DNA of 40,117 bases from contig BNZN01000004.1 of NCBI GenBank assembly GCA_026001145.1, positions 1 to 40,117 on the forward strand. Direction: 5' to 3'. This document shows, piece after piece, positions 33,311 to 40,117 of the stretch. A program made the translations under genes and the position numbers. The notes below the pieces were generated by a model. That model worked only from the letters and a program-made list of their open reading frames with translations, was not told the origin of the DNA and did no database searches. How positions within the stretch are numbered: position 1 is the stretch's first letter; every line of letters starts with the position of its first letter. Source of the stretch: Clostridia bacterium. GTDB lineage: Bacteria > Bacillota > Clostridia > Oscillospirales > Ruminococcaceae.

Positions 33311-34321
33311 TCAAAAACTTTCCGCTCCAGCACCGCCAGCCGGGTCGCTGTGCCCTTTTTCAACACTAACGGGATGCGCTGCAATCCTGCCCTCTATAAG
33401 GGTTTCGCTCTTTGCAGGAGTGTCAACATCACCACTCAGGTCAGCTTCGTTTTTGAAAGAAGCACAAATCAAGAAAAACAAGATATACAAGCCCGCAGAA
33501 GCAATAAAGAGATTTGATATATTATAGTAAAACGCACTCTCATGAAAAGCTGTCAGCCTCGGCGAAATGTAAAACGGAATGGTTGCCAAACAGCTGAAAA
33601 ACACCGCCAAAAGGCCAGAAACGGTATGCTTTCTGACAAGACCCAAAGAGTTAGTCTTAAAGGCAAGCAAAGATGCTTGAACCGAAAGCGTCACCAAGAT
33701 GAACCCGAGCGCCATCAGCTCAAGTATGTGTTCGCTAATATACCATATTGTGGTATAGGCCCATTCAATCCGCATCACTTCAATAAAGCTCCAAAAAACT
33801 GGAATAATCTGCAGTATTTTAAACATGCCCGAGGTTAACAACTCTCGCTTGTTTGCCAACAAAACCAAACCCTGAAGAACAAAAATTGCGCCAACAACAA
33901 GACCCAAGTAAAGTTGGAAATTACCCATAAATTTACTCATATCAAAGTCACCGCTGCCAAACCAGTTAGACATCTTGCTCACAATTCCCGATGGCATAAA
34001 CATGATCGTTTCATGATCATTCTTTATGAAGTTCCAGACGAAAAAGGCACCAAAAAGAAACGAGCTCAAGGCAAACACCAAGCGCATATTCTTTGAAAAA
34101 TTAAAACTAACGGTCTGGCTTTTGGCAGGAGAAAAATATATAAAACCCGCACCAAGAAGACCAATAATCAAGATTGCAACGTCAAAAATCTTAGTTATTG
34201 GGCCCGCAGGATCATAAAATCCGCGGTGCATATCAACATAATTTTCAACAAGATAACACCGCGCAACAACTGCCAAAGCAGTAACAATAAAAAAGGCAAT
34301 GGCATGCTTTAACTTTAACAT
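33311..34321 (-). CDS. Polytopic membrane protein of unknown function
   Basis: The product is about 336 aa from ATG 34321 (MLKLKHAIAFFIVTALAVVA), 9 nt after GGGAG; the upstream frame to 34369 has no ribosome site. About eight hydrophobic segments are visible, for example IFDVAILIIGLLGAGFIYF, LVFALSSFLFGAFFVWNFI, LYLGLVVGAIFVLQGLVLLA and LFIASAGLYILFFLICASF. A hydrophilic tail of about 45 residues (NEADLSGDVDTPAKSE onward) follows. No motif ties it to a known transporter or enzyme. I do not recognise a family. Confidence 0.75.
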   Translation of the reverse strand: MLKLKHAIAFFIVTALAVVARCYLVENYVDMHRGFYDPAGPITKIFDVAILIIGLLGAGFIYFSPAKSQTVSFNFSKNMRLVFALSSFLFGAFFVWNFIKNDHETIMFMPSGIVSKMSNWFGSGDFDMSKFMGNFQLYLGLVVGAIFVLQGLVLLANKRELLTSGMFKILQIIPVFWSFIEVMRIEWAYTTIWYISEHILELMALGFILVTLSVQASLLAFKTNSLGLVRKHTVSGLLAVFFSCLATIPFYISPRLTAFHESAFYYNISNLFIASAGLYILFFLICASFKNEADLSGDVDTPAKSETLIEGRIAAHPVSVEKGHSDPAGGAGAESF

Positions 34322-34522
34322 AAGCACAAACTCCCTTCTCCGCTCACTCACTAAAATTTTAAAATCCAATTAACTCTCTCAAAATACGAATCCCTCGTCC
34401 TTAAAGTCGATTGTCGCAATTATCTCCTCCTCACATACAAATCCACTGCTCATTCCTGAGGTGCTTAAGGCAGACTATAACACAAGCTGATGCTTTAGTC
34501 AAATCTGCGGTTGACTTCCTTT

Positions 34523-34618
34523 GCTTTTCAAGCATTCCGGAATTCGTAACAAATTCGCTTTCTCGAACTTTGTCTTGGCTTTTTTTGAGAATTGAAAGAA
34601 AAGTTCCAAAAGAAACAA
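34523..34618 (-). repeat. Degraded copy of the hairpin plus 46-bp repeat module
   Basis: Read on the minus strand, it has a TTTCTTTTGGAACTTTTCTT arm without a good partner arm, followed by GCGAATTTGTTACGAATTCC and GGAATGCTTGAAAAGC. This is the same order as at 1434-1563 and 35281-35402. Confidence 0.6.
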
Positions 34619-34637
34619 ATCAGGGGATAAGATGAAC

Positions 34638-34925
34638 TGAACTGACCCCCAAAAGTTAGACACAAATTAGACAAAAAGGGGGAACTAAGTAACGGGGAAG
34701 GCTTGAAGCCCGTAAATAGCAGGCAGTAAGCTATTTAATTGCCTTGATACGCCAATTGTTGTAATAGTCCAAATAGCCGATTTTGGCTTTGGAGTGTTTC
34801 ACGGATTCAACTTTTTACAAATGGGGGGAACATTCTTATTATTTGTTCGTAATCCCTTTTGACATGCCAATACTTCAAGGTTTTTTACAGTATTTTACAC
34901 TGTCCAACTTTTTGGGTGCAGTTCA
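34638..34925 (-). mobile_element. 288-bp IS3-family remnant with terminal inverted repeats
   Basis: Near-matching 25-bp ends face inward: TGAACTGACCCCCAAAAGTT... at 34638-34662 and the complement of TGAACTGCACCCAAAAAGTT... at 34901-34925 (21 of 25 match). They look like IS3/IS150-group ends. On the minus strand, between about 34830 and 34733, KIGYLDYYNNWRIKAIK stands where the OrfB transposase C-terminus (YYN-RIK--LKG) is expected, then a stop. It is either an internally deleted element or a MITE-like derivative. No target duplication was recognised. Confidence 0.65.
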
Positions 34926-34964
34926 AAGCCCTCCCTGGTTTGTTTCTTAAGGCTTTAGCCTTAA

Positions 34965-35270
34965 TACAAATTTGGCAATCGGCATTTCTGGGCAGAGGGA
35001 TATTACGCCAGCACAGTAGGACTGAACGAAGAAACCATTGCAAAGTATATTCGGGAACAGGAACAGCATGACATAGCGTTAGATAAACTGAGTGTGAAAG
35101 AATATGAAGACCCCTTTAGGGGTGGCAAGTAGTACAAAACCCCTTTTAGGGGTGTGTAAAAGAGGCAAAGACAATTAGAGGCTTGAACAAAGAGAAAGCC
35201 AGCGCCTTGAGACGCAGGTCGGTAACAAGGCCTTATAGGCCTTGAGCAAACCACCCGTTGGACGGGTGGT
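34965..35270 (+). mobile_element. IS200/IS605-type remnant: TnpA C-terminus and right end
   Basis: From 34965 the plus strand reads YKFGNRHFWAEGYYASTVGL, then NEETIAKYIREQEQHD, stopping at 35130-35132. This is the last third of a Y1 transposase (TnpA), including the Tyr helix (KYIREQE). The rest is missing, with in-frame stops just upstream. After the stop come small palindromes (CCCCTTTAGGGG; AAGGCC-TTATA-GGCCTT at 35227-35243). The subterminal hairpin ACCACCCGT-TGG-ACGGGTGGT at 35250-35270 is typical of an IS200 right end. A near-identical copy in reverse orientation lies at the end of the window. Confidence 0.8.
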
Positions 35271-35280
35271 GTTGATTTGG

Positions 35281-35402
35281 GTCCCTTTCTTTCAAATCAA
35301 AGAAAGGGACGGGAAGGCGAGTTTGTTTCGAATTCCGGAATGTTTGGAAAGCACGTGAAAAAGCGAACTTGCCCCAAATCATGGAGCGTTTGAAAAGCAA
35401 AT
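35281..35402 (+). repeat. Hairpin plus two 46-bp repeat units upstream of rpmH
   Basis: GTCCCTTTCTTT (35281-35292) and its complement (35299-35310) form a 12-bp palindrome. Tandem units begin at 35317 and 35363, each with the GGAATG-TTGGAAAGC type motif (the second diverged to GGAGCGTTTGAAAAGC). The remaining gap to the rpmH promoter (35403-35544) holds no gene and no clear DnaA boxes. Confidence 0.7.
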
Positions 35403-35544
35403 TAATTTCTTGAAAAGTCTCACATCAATTGCAACTACTGTTTACAGGAAAACGAAAAGGGCCCTGTATCATTGCAGCTAAATTTAAACTTGCTTGTCCT
35501 AATCCGTTACGACAATTGGAGTAGAACCGGACCGCGATGAACAG

Positions 35545-35574
35545 TTGACACAAAATGGGTAAATGCAGTATTAT
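35545..35574 (+). promoter_or_regulatory. Predicted promoter of rpmH-rnpA-yidD-yidC-khpB
   Basis: TTGACA (35545-35550), an 18-nt spacer and TATTAT (35569-35574), 53 nt before the rpmH start. Confidence 0.65.
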
Positions 35575-35627
35575 ATTAGGGGTCAAAAACAAAAGGCAAA
35601 ATCAAGTTGGAAGGGAGGTTGGTATTT

Positions 35628-35762
35628 GTGTTCAGAACATATCAACCGAAGAAACTGCACAGAAAGAAAGTTCATGGATTCCGTCAAAGGATGAGCACCA
35701 AAAATGGCAGGAGGGTTTTGGCAAGAAGAAAACTCAAAGGCAGGAAAAGGCTTTCGCATTGA
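35628..35762 (+). CDS. rpmH: 50S ribosomal protein L34
   Basis: The product is 44 aa from GTG 35628, after AAGGGAGG. The sequence begins [20 protein letters not shown] and ends [10 protein letters not shown], with [19 protein letters not shown] centre. It is the full-length, very basic L34 of the large ribosomal subunit. It starts the rnpA-yidD-yidC-khpB run. In most bacteria dnaA and the origin lie upstream of rpmH; here only repeats and IS remnants do. Confidence 0.97.
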   Translation: MFRTYQPKKLHRKKVHGFRQRMSTKNGRRVLARRKLKGRKRLSH

Positions 35763-35802
35763 AGAAAAAGGTGAGAATCTATCAGAATACGATGGTGTTT
35801 TT

Positions 35803-36135
35803 GTGAGAAAAACAGAAACTTTAAATAAGAACAAGCAGTTCAGGCGGGTTTATTACCGAGGAAAGTCGATTGTCTTGCCGGTTCTGGTTATTTACCTACT
35901 CAGAAACGGCCTGAACCGGAATAGGCTGGGAATTACGACCAGCAAAAAAATTGGGAAAGCAGTGACCAGAAACCGAGCTAAACGTGTGATTAAGGCGGCA
36001 TTTTCAGAGGTGGCAGATGTTTTACCTGTTGGTTTCGATTTTGTGTTGGTGGCGCGAGGGCGAACTGCAAAAGAAAAAAGCACGTACATAAAGCAAGTGA
36101 TGCAGCGAGGCATTAAGGTGTTGATGAAGGGTTGA
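35803..36135 (+). CDS. rnpA: Ribonuclease P protein component
   Basis: The product is about 110 aa from GTG 35803 ([20 protein letters not shown]). Features are [20 protein letters not shown] followed by KRVIKAAF, the RNR RNA-binding motif, and [14 protein letters not shown]. It assists the catalytic RNA of RNase P in 5' tRNA maturation. The frame stays open upstream to 35704 across rpmH, but family alignment puts the start at the GTG. No good ribosome site precedes it, so translation may be coupled to rpmH 40 nt upstream. Confidence 0.92.
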   Translation: MRKTETLNKNKQFRRVYYRGKSIVLPVLVIYLLRNGLNRNRLGITTSKKIGKAVTRNRAKRVIKAAFSEVADVLPVGFDFVLVARGRTAKEKSTYIKQVMQRGIKVLMKG

Positions 36136-36139
36136 AAAG

Positions 36140-36361
36140 TTGAAGAGAATCATTCTGTGGGCAATTAAGCTTTATATAAATCTTGGCAAGTTCAGGACTG
36201 TGCGGCGTTGCAGATTTTATCCGAGCTGTTCGGTTTATGCGCATCAGGCGATTGAACATTTTGGCGTGCTCAAGGGTTTGTGTATGGGTTTGTGGCGAAT
36301 CATGCGTTGCAATCCATTTTCGAAAGGTGGATATGACCCCGTTTTAGGGAAGAAACCGTGA
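36140..36361 (+). CDS. yidD: Membrane protein insertion efficiency factor YidD
   Basis: The product is 73 aa from TTG 36140, only 4 nt after the rnpA stop. The family signature is complete: [39 protein letters not shown]. YidD is a small amphipathic protein that helps YidC insert membrane proteins, and it lies between rnpA and yidC as usual. Confidence 0.95.
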   Translation: MKRIILWAIKLYINLGKFRTVRRCRFYPSCSVYAHQAIEHFGVLKGLCMGLWRIMRCNPFSKGGYDPVLGKKP

Positions 36362-36408
36362 AATAAAGAGCAAGAGCTTGAAAAACTGAGAAAGTGAAAA
36401 GGTATTCT

Positions 36409-37488
36409 ATGGGATCTTTTTGGGGAATTATTTTTGGCATTGTTTCTTACCCATTTGGGATTGTCATGCGGTTGTGCTATTCTCTTGTGCCCAATTATGG
36501 TATAGCACTTATACTTTTTGCCGTTTTGATAAAGATTTTTACGTTGCCACTTGCAATCAAGCAACAGAAAAACCAGATAAAAAACGCAATAAACCAGCAA
36601 AAGCTCAAGCCCAAACTGGATCAACTGAAGGCCAAATGCGGAAATAACAGAGAGCTTTATAGCAGCGAATCGATAAAACTACAGCAAGAGGAAGGCATAA
36701 ACCCAATGGGAAACCTCGGGGGATGTTTGATGCCGCTTCTCCAGACTGTGATTATGTTCGGAATATTCGGGGTTGTTCATGGACCGCTAAGCCACATCTT
36801 GGACCTATCAAGTGATATATTAAACAATGCAACAGGAATTTTTAAAGATCTGAAAGGGGTACAAACATCGCGTTTCCCGGAACTCAACTTAATAGAAGCA
36901 ATAAAAAATAATCCGGGAATGTTTTCGAGTCTTGGAGAGAATGTGGTTGACAAAGTGTCAAAATTCAACACAACATTGATGGGGATCAACTTTGTAAGCG
37001 TTCCCCAAATGGGATGGAATTTGACCATTTTAGTTCCAATTATGGCAACTCTGATCCAGGTTGCCTCATCTATTCAAATGAACAGAAGTAATATCAACCT
37101 AAACACCGATCCGAATCAAGCAAAAATGCAGAAGATAATGCCGTTTCTGTTTACAATTCCCTTCGCATATATGAATTTTTACATGCCTGTTGGGATCGCT
37201 TTTTATTTTATGTTCTCTAACATTCTTTCAATGATTCAGGCAGCAATTTTGAACCGCACCATGAACATAAAAGAGGCTATAGATCACTATTTTGAGGAGG
37301 AGCAAAAAAACAAGAAAAAAGAAAAAGAAGAAAAAACACAAATACAAAAGAAGATTGTTGCCGGAACTGAGGTTTCACAAGAAGAAAAAGAAAAAGCACT
37401 TTCGAAAAAAGAAATCAACAAACAAAAGATTAACGAAGCAAGAAAGCGGATGGCAGAAAAATATGGAGAAACAAATGATGAAGGTTAG
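36409..37488 (+). CDS. yidC: Membrane protein insertase YidC/SpoIIIJ
   Basis: The product is about 359 aa from ATG 36409 (MGSFWGIIFGIVSYPFGIVM), after AAAAGG; a GTG 15 nt upstream is possible. Gram-positive type YidC: no lipoprotein signal is seen, and five hydrophobic segments are visible. The hydrophilic groove Arg of the family is replaced by Lys in AVLIKIFTLPLAIKQQ, which is still positively charged. The centre has NPMGNLGGCLMPLLQTVIMF, followed by MNFYMPVGIAFYFMFSNILS. The C-terminal tail is very rich in Lys/Glu. It inserts proteins with or without SecYEG. Confidence 0.95.
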   Translation: MGSFWGIIFGIVSYPFGIVMRLCYSLVPNYGIALILFAVLIKIFTLPLAIKQQKNQIKNAINQQKLKPKLDQLKAKCGNNRELYSSESIKLQQEEGINPMGNLGGCLMPLLQTVIMFGIFGVVHGPLSHILDLSSDILNNATGIFKDLKGVQTSRFPELNLIEAIKNNPGMFSSLGENVVDKVSKFNTTLMGINFVSVPQMGWNLTILVPIMATLIQVASSIQMNRSNINLNTDPNQAKMQKIMPFLFTIPFAYMNFYMPVGIAFYFMFSNILSMIQAAILNRTMNIKEAIDHYFEEEQKNKKKEKEEKTQIQKKIVAGTEVSQEEKEKALSKKEINKQKINEARKRMAEKYGETNDEG

Positions 37489-37517
37489 AAGTTGTTTGGA
37501 GGAGGAGAATTTTTGTT

Positions 37518-38249
37518 TTGAGTAGGGAGATAATAAAAGAAGGCAAAACAGTTAATGAGGCAATAGATTTGGCTTGCGCTCAACTGGGCGTGACGAGAGA
37601 TACAACTGACTTTGAAATCTTAGAACTGCCCAAAAAGGCGTTTCTAGGGCTTAAAAATACTATGGCGAAGGTTAAAGTTGTTGTTGTGGAAGAAAGCGAG
37701 AAACCTGCACAAACGTGCAAAAAAGAGGATAAGCAAAAAGCAGAACCAAAGAGAAAAACTCCAATAAAAAAAGAGAATTTCAAATTGGTGGCAGATGATT
37801 TAACGAACTACCTGAAGAAGATTTTGGAAAACTTTGGGATAACGGAAGCTGATTTTGAATCTGAACTAACAGAAAAAACGCACATAGTGCATATAAAAAT
37901 CGAAAACAACCCAAACTTGGATCTGTTTGAAAAAAATAACGGTGAACTTATAATGGCGCTACAACACATGGGAAATGTCTATTTGAACAAAAGATACAGC
38001 GAAACGAAGTTTCCCCGTATTATTCTTAATTTGAACAACTGTGTGGAAAAAAGGGAAAAGAGAATAGAGGAACTCGTTCGTGATGCAGCCAAGGTTGTTC
38101 TGAAGACGCGAATTAGTTCTTCACTAAAGCCAATGAGTAGCTACGAAAGGATGCTTGTACATACTGTGGTGGCGACGCTCCCTAGAATTGGATCAAATTC
38201 GATCGGTGAGGGCATAAACAGAAGAGTTATCCTTTTTGCTAAAGACTAA
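37518..38249 (+). CDS. khpB: RNA-binding protein KhpB (Jag)
   Basis: The product is 243 aa from TTG 37518, 10 nt after GGAGGAG. Three parts are seen: the Jag N-terminal domain (IIKEGKTVNEAIDLACAQLG, LPKKAFLGLKNTMAKVKV), a Lys-rich linker, and a KH-like domain followed by an R3H domain (SYERMLVHTVVATLPRIGSN, SIGEGINRRVILF). It binds RNA and affects cell elongation in Gram-positives. It closes the rpmH-yidC operon; a strong terminator follows. Confidence 0.93.
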   Translation: MSREIIKEGKTVNEAIDLACAQLGVTRDTTDFEILELPKKAFLGLKNTMAKVKVVVVEESEKPAQTCKKEDKQKAEPKRKTPIKKENFKLVADDLTNYLKKILENFGITEADFESELTEKTHIVHIKIENNPNLDLFEKNNGELIMALQHMGNVYLNKRYSETKFPRIILNLNNCVEKREKRIEELVRDAAKVVLKTRISSSLKPMSSYERMLVHTVVATLPRIGSNSIGEGINRRVILFAKD

Positions 38250-38303
38250 TAAATAGGCCACAACTTGACCGGGCGCTACTCTCTCGGATCTCGTGCATGG
38301 GCC

Positions 38304-38338
38304 GTGGGCTACCGGTTTGGCCGGTAGCCCACTTTTTT
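38304..38338 (+). terminator. Strong rho-independent terminator after khpB
   Basis: GTGGGCTACCGG (38304-38315) pairs perfectly with CCGGTAGCCCAC (38321-38332), followed by six T. It acts only on the plus strand. Confidence 0.93.
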
Positions 38339-38356
38339 GCGTTCGCGGAGTGATAA

Positions 38357-38566
38357 TTAATATAAGTCTCCGTTGTCATCTATGTGTCTGATTGGAGCGA
38401 CAATTGCGATCACAAGATAAAGAAGGATTCCGGACCCCCATGCGAGGACGAGAAACAAACACAAAATCCTAACTAAAACCAGATCAATGTTAAAATAAAC
38501 AGCAATCCCGGTACAAACACCTAAAAACACTTTATCATTCCTGATCCTACAAAATCTCTTTTGCAT
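38357..38566 (-). CDS. Small PspC-domain membrane protein
   Basis: The product is 69 aa from ATG 38566, 11 nt after AAGGAGG. The PspC pattern is RFCRIRNDKVFLGVCTGIAV, YFNIDLVLVRILCLFLVLA, then a second hydrophobic stretch. Such proteins sense or respond to envelope stress; the role here is unknown. The frame runs upstream to 38692, but that extension contains the inverted repeat and has no PspC similarity. Confidence 0.8.
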   Translation of the reverse strand: MQKRFCRIRNDKVFLGVCTGIAVYFNIDLVLVRILCLFLVLAWGSGILLYLVIAIVAPIRHIDDNGDLY

Positions 38567-38590
38567 CTTAAACCGTTCCTCCTTGCTCGA

Positions 38591-38617
38591 GTATGTTGTG
38601 ACTACACCACAACATAC
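38591..38617 (-). promoter_or_regulatory. Candidate operator: 10-bp inverted repeat upstream of pspC gene
   Basis: GTATGTTGTG (38591-38600) and CACAACATAC (38608-38617) are perfect arms around 7 nt. On the minus strand the upstream arm overlaps a possible -10 TATGTT preceded 18 nt earlier by TTGTGG. This suggests a repressor site, or alternatively an RNA hairpin in the leader. Confidence 0.5.
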
Positions 38618-38708
38618 CTCACGGATACACAGTGCCACAAACCACGCTACTAAAACAACCGAACAAATCACAAAATGCGTGCGCGTGCCCACCTAAGCAA
38701 ACGGTTGT

Positions 38709-38948
38709 TCAATCGCTAACATACGGAAAAAGAGCCATGTGCCTTGCCCGCTTGATTGCAACTGTCAGCTCACGCTGATGAAAAGCACAACAACCAGTTA
38801 CCCTTTTGGGAACAATTTTCGCACGCTCAGAGATATATCGCCGAAGACGGCTTACGTCTTTGTAGTCTATGTATTCAAGTTTGTTTATACAAAAGTCGCA
38901 GAGTTTCTTCCGCCCTTTTTTAAAATTTTTGTTTCCACTTCTTTCCAC
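38709..38948 (-). CDS. rpsR: 30S ribosomal protein S18
   Basis: The product is 79 aa from GTG 38948, 6 nt after AGGTGG. The family sequence is [60 protein letters not shown]. It keeps the zinc-ligand type cysteines (CDFC and GCC). S18 pairs with S6 on the ribosome platform. Third gene of rpsF-ssb-rpsR. Confidence 0.96.
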   Translation of the reverse strand: MERSGNKNFKKGRKKLCDFCINKLEYIDYKDVSRLRRYISERAKIVPKRVTGCCAFHQRELTVAIKRARHMALFPYVSD

Positions 38949-39009
38949 ATTACACCACCTAAAAATAAAAATATAAAACCACCTGTCAAAGATAACAAAA
39001 CATTAGTAA

Positions 39010-39414
39010 CTAAAACGGCAAATCTTCATCGTCAAGCTCTTTGAAATCACTGGTTACAAAATCCTCTGATTTCGGGGTTTGCGATGAATCTTGTTTCGAT
39101 TCGCCAGTAAAGCTTATGTTTTCTGCAACAATCTCAACCACTCTTTGATTTGCTCCGTTTTTGTCGACATATTCACGCGACTCGAGTCTTCCGTCAACCA
39201 GAATCATATTGCCCTTTTTGAAGAATTTAACAACAAACTCAGCCTGAGAGCGCCAAGCAGTTACCCCGAAGAAGTCTGTTGAACGTTCACCATTTTTTGA
39301 AACAAACGGCCGACTTACTGCAACACGGAAACTTGTGACAGACGCCCCACTTGGCGTTTGCCGCAGTTCGGGATCAGCAGTTAAACGCCCCATAACAATA
39401 ACTTTAGAATACAT
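39010..39414 (-). CDS. ssb: Single-stranded DNA-binding protein
   Basis: The product is 134 aa; ATG 39414 follows GAGAGGTG. The OB fold has VIVMGRLTADPELRQTPSGA, FFGVTAWRSQAEFVVKFFKK and GRLESREYVDKNGANQRVVE. The C-terminal protein-docking tip DDEDLPF is intact. It protects ssDNA during replication and repair. Position between rpsF and rpsR is universal in this phylum. Confidence 0.96.
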   Translation of the reverse strand: MYSKVIVMGRLTADPELRQTPSGASVTSFRVAVSRPFVSKNGERSTDFFGVTAWRSQAEFVVKFFKKGNMILVDGRLESREYVDKNGANQRVVEIVAENISFTGESKQDSSQTPKSEDFVTSDFKELDDEDLPF

Positions 39415-39427
39415 AAAAAATCACCTC

Positions 39428-39721
39428 TCATTTACCTTTCCTTATCGTGAGTGAACGTACTACAGGGTCTGTGATTCGAAAGATACGCTCGAGTTCTGCG
39501 GGAAATTCCGGGGGAGCAGAAAAAGTAACAACACAATAATGACCCTCGGTTTTGTGATTGATTGGATATGCCAGCTTCCTTTTGCCCCACTCATTCACAT
39601 TCAGAACCTCGCCATTTGAAGCTATTAAGCCTTTGAACTTCTCAATAGTTTCACTAATGACGCCGCTTTCTAAACTTGAATCGACAATAAACATAGTCTC
39701 ATATTCTGCAAAATTGTTCAC
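39428..39721 (-). CDS. rpsF: 30S ribosomal protein S6
   Basis: The product is 97 aa from GTG 39721, 8 nt after AAAGGAGG; a GTG at 39730 lies inside that ribosome site. The sequence has YETMFIVDSSLESGVISETI, VNEWGKRKLAYPINHKTEGH and IFRITDPVVRSLTIRK. S6 binds S18. First gene of the rpsF-ssb-rpsR operon. Confidence 0.95.
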   Translation of the reverse strand: MNNFAEYETMFIVDSSLESGVISETIEKFKGLIASNGEVLNVNEWGKRKLAYPINHKTEGHYCVVTFSAPPEFPAELERIFRITDPVVRSLTIRKGK

Positions 39722-39747
39722 AGCAAACACCTCCTTTTGGACTAATG

Positions 39748-39762
39748 GCCCGTGAAACGGGC
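39748..39762 (-). promoter_or_regulatory. Leader hairpin of the rpsF operon
   Basis: On the minus-strand RNA, GCCCG-TTTCA-CGGGC forms a short perfect hairpin between promoter and ribosome site. rpsF leaders in many bacteria are bound by S6:S18 for feedback; whether this hairpin carries the required CCG-type bulge is not clear by eye. Confidence 0.4.
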
Positions 39763-39775
39763 AAGGGTTCTTCTA

Positions 39776-39804
39776 ATTATAGCAAATGTTATCTCGCACG
39801 TCAA
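39776..39804 (-). promoter_or_regulatory. Predicted sigma-A promoter of rpsF-ssb-rpsR
   Basis: On the minus strand TTGACG (39799-39804), a 17-nt spacer and TATAAT (39776-39781). Confidence 0.8.
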
Positions 39805-39822
39805 ATGCTGACCCAATCAATC

Positions 39823-40117
39823 ACCACCCGTCCAACGGGTGGTTTGCTCAAGGCCTATAAGGCCTTGTTACCGACCTGCGTCTCAAGGCGCTGGCTTTCA
39901 CTTTGTTCAAGCCTCTATTGTCTTTGCCTCTTTTACTCACCCCTAAAAGGGTATTTGTACTACTCGCCACCTCTAAAGGGGTCTTCATATTCTTTCACAC
40001 TCAGTTTATCTAACGCTATGTCATGCTGTTCCTGTTCTCGGATATATTTTGCAATAGTTTCTTCGTTCAGTCCTACTGTGCTGGCGTAATATCCCTCTGC
40101 CCAGAAATGCCGATTCC
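39823..40117 (-). mobile_element. IS200/IS605-type element, 3' end (cut by window end)
   Basis: This is the reverse-orientation copy of the remnant at 34965-35270, with the same palindromes. The right-end hairpin ACCACCCGT-CCA-ACGGGTGGT is at 39823-39843, only 19 bp from the rpsF -35 box. The element continues beyond the window, so whether it is intact is unknown. Confidence 0.8.
39960..40117 (-). CDS. tnpA: IS200/IS605-family transposase TnpA, C-terminal part
   Basis: The partial frame reads NRHFWAEGYYASTVGLNEET, IAKYIREQEQHDIALDKL, SVKEYEDPFRGGE and stops at 39960-39962. The Tyr in KYIREQE is expected to be the nucleophile of this HUH/Y1 enzyme. The HUH part lies outside the window. It differs from the left copy by a few bases, including the final residue (E instead of K). 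Confidence 0.8.
   Translation of the reverse strand, partial: NRHFWAEGYYASTVGLNEETIAKYIREQEQHDIALDKLSVKEYEDPFRGGE

Noticed and set aside
35111..35153. CRISPR-like short repeats (CCCCTTTAGGGG twice)
   Set aside because: They are two small palindromes within the IS200 3' region, without regular spacers.
35403..35544. Possible replication origin next to rpmH
   Set aside because: No TTATCCACA-like DnaA boxes or AT-rich unwinding cluster could be recognised, and dnaA is absent.

Overview
The window looks like a chromosome segment of a Gram-positive, Clostridia-type bacterium. Pointers seen in the sequence are a GerW/YtfJ-type sporulation protein, a DUF4364 protein, a fused FliY-type switch protein, the clostridial 'flagellar operon protein' (TIGR02530 type), strong AGGAGG-type ribosome sites, frequent GTG/TTG starts and no L- or P-ring genes. 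The genus cannot be read from the sequence. Pseudogenes, two genes broken at homopolymers and insertion-sequence debris suggest a genome under relaxed selection, possibly host-associated (inference).

Layout. 1-1.2 kb: decayed AAA/DUF4143 ATPase pseudogene. 1.2-1.57 kb: palindromes and 46-bp tandem repeats. 1.57-2.7 kb: rluB-type pseudouridine synthase and gerW. 2.9-3.8 kb: an isolated plus-strand gene with its own promoter and terminator, encoding a secreted protein that resembles ADP-ribosyltransferases and is split by a frameshift. 3.95-7 kb: DUF4364, trmD, rimM and mtaB. 7.1-28.5 kb: one long minus-strand flagellar cluster reading flgB-flgC-fliE-fliF-fliG-fliH-fliI-fliJ-fliK-flgD-(TIGR02530)-flgE-fliM-fliY-fliO-fliP-fliQ-fliR-flhB-flhA-sigma28-flgF/G-flgG-like, behind a promoter at 28.6 kb. 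28.7-32.1 kb: a secreted GHL10-type glycosidase, pfkA and dprA. 32.2-33.2 kb: trpS. 33.3-34.3 kb: a polytopic membrane protein. 34.3-35.6 kb: no intact gene, only repeats and IS3 and IS200 remnants. 35.6-38.25 kb: rpmH-rnpA-yidD-yidC-khpB. 38.35-39.8 kb: a PspC-domain protein, rpsR, ssb and rpsF. 39.8 kb to the end: the 3' end of a second IS200-type element.

The most interesting system is the flagellar cluster. The export apparatus (FlhA, FlhB, FliO/P/Q/R, FliH/I/J), MS ring and switch are recognisable and mostly conserved. The rod and hook proteins (FliE, FlgB, FlgC, FlgD, FlgE, FlgF/G) are strongly diverged, and FlgE has a GC-rich Ala/Gly/Pro middle. The genes that usually sit inside such clusters for motor and chemotaxis (motA, motB, fliL, cheY, flhF, flhG) are absent from their usual places. 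FliM lacks the usual CheY-binding N-terminus, and FliY lacks a recognisable CheC-type active site. The FliG torque helix is retained, so rotation is not excluded. A reasonable hypothesis is a flagellum being turned into a secretion device, or a flagellum uncoupled from chemotaxis. The secreted toxin-like protein makes the first option worth testing.

fliF and the toxin-like gene are each broken at a homopolymer (A7 and T6), and each would be restored by one added base. That could be sequencing error, true mutation or transcriptional slippage.
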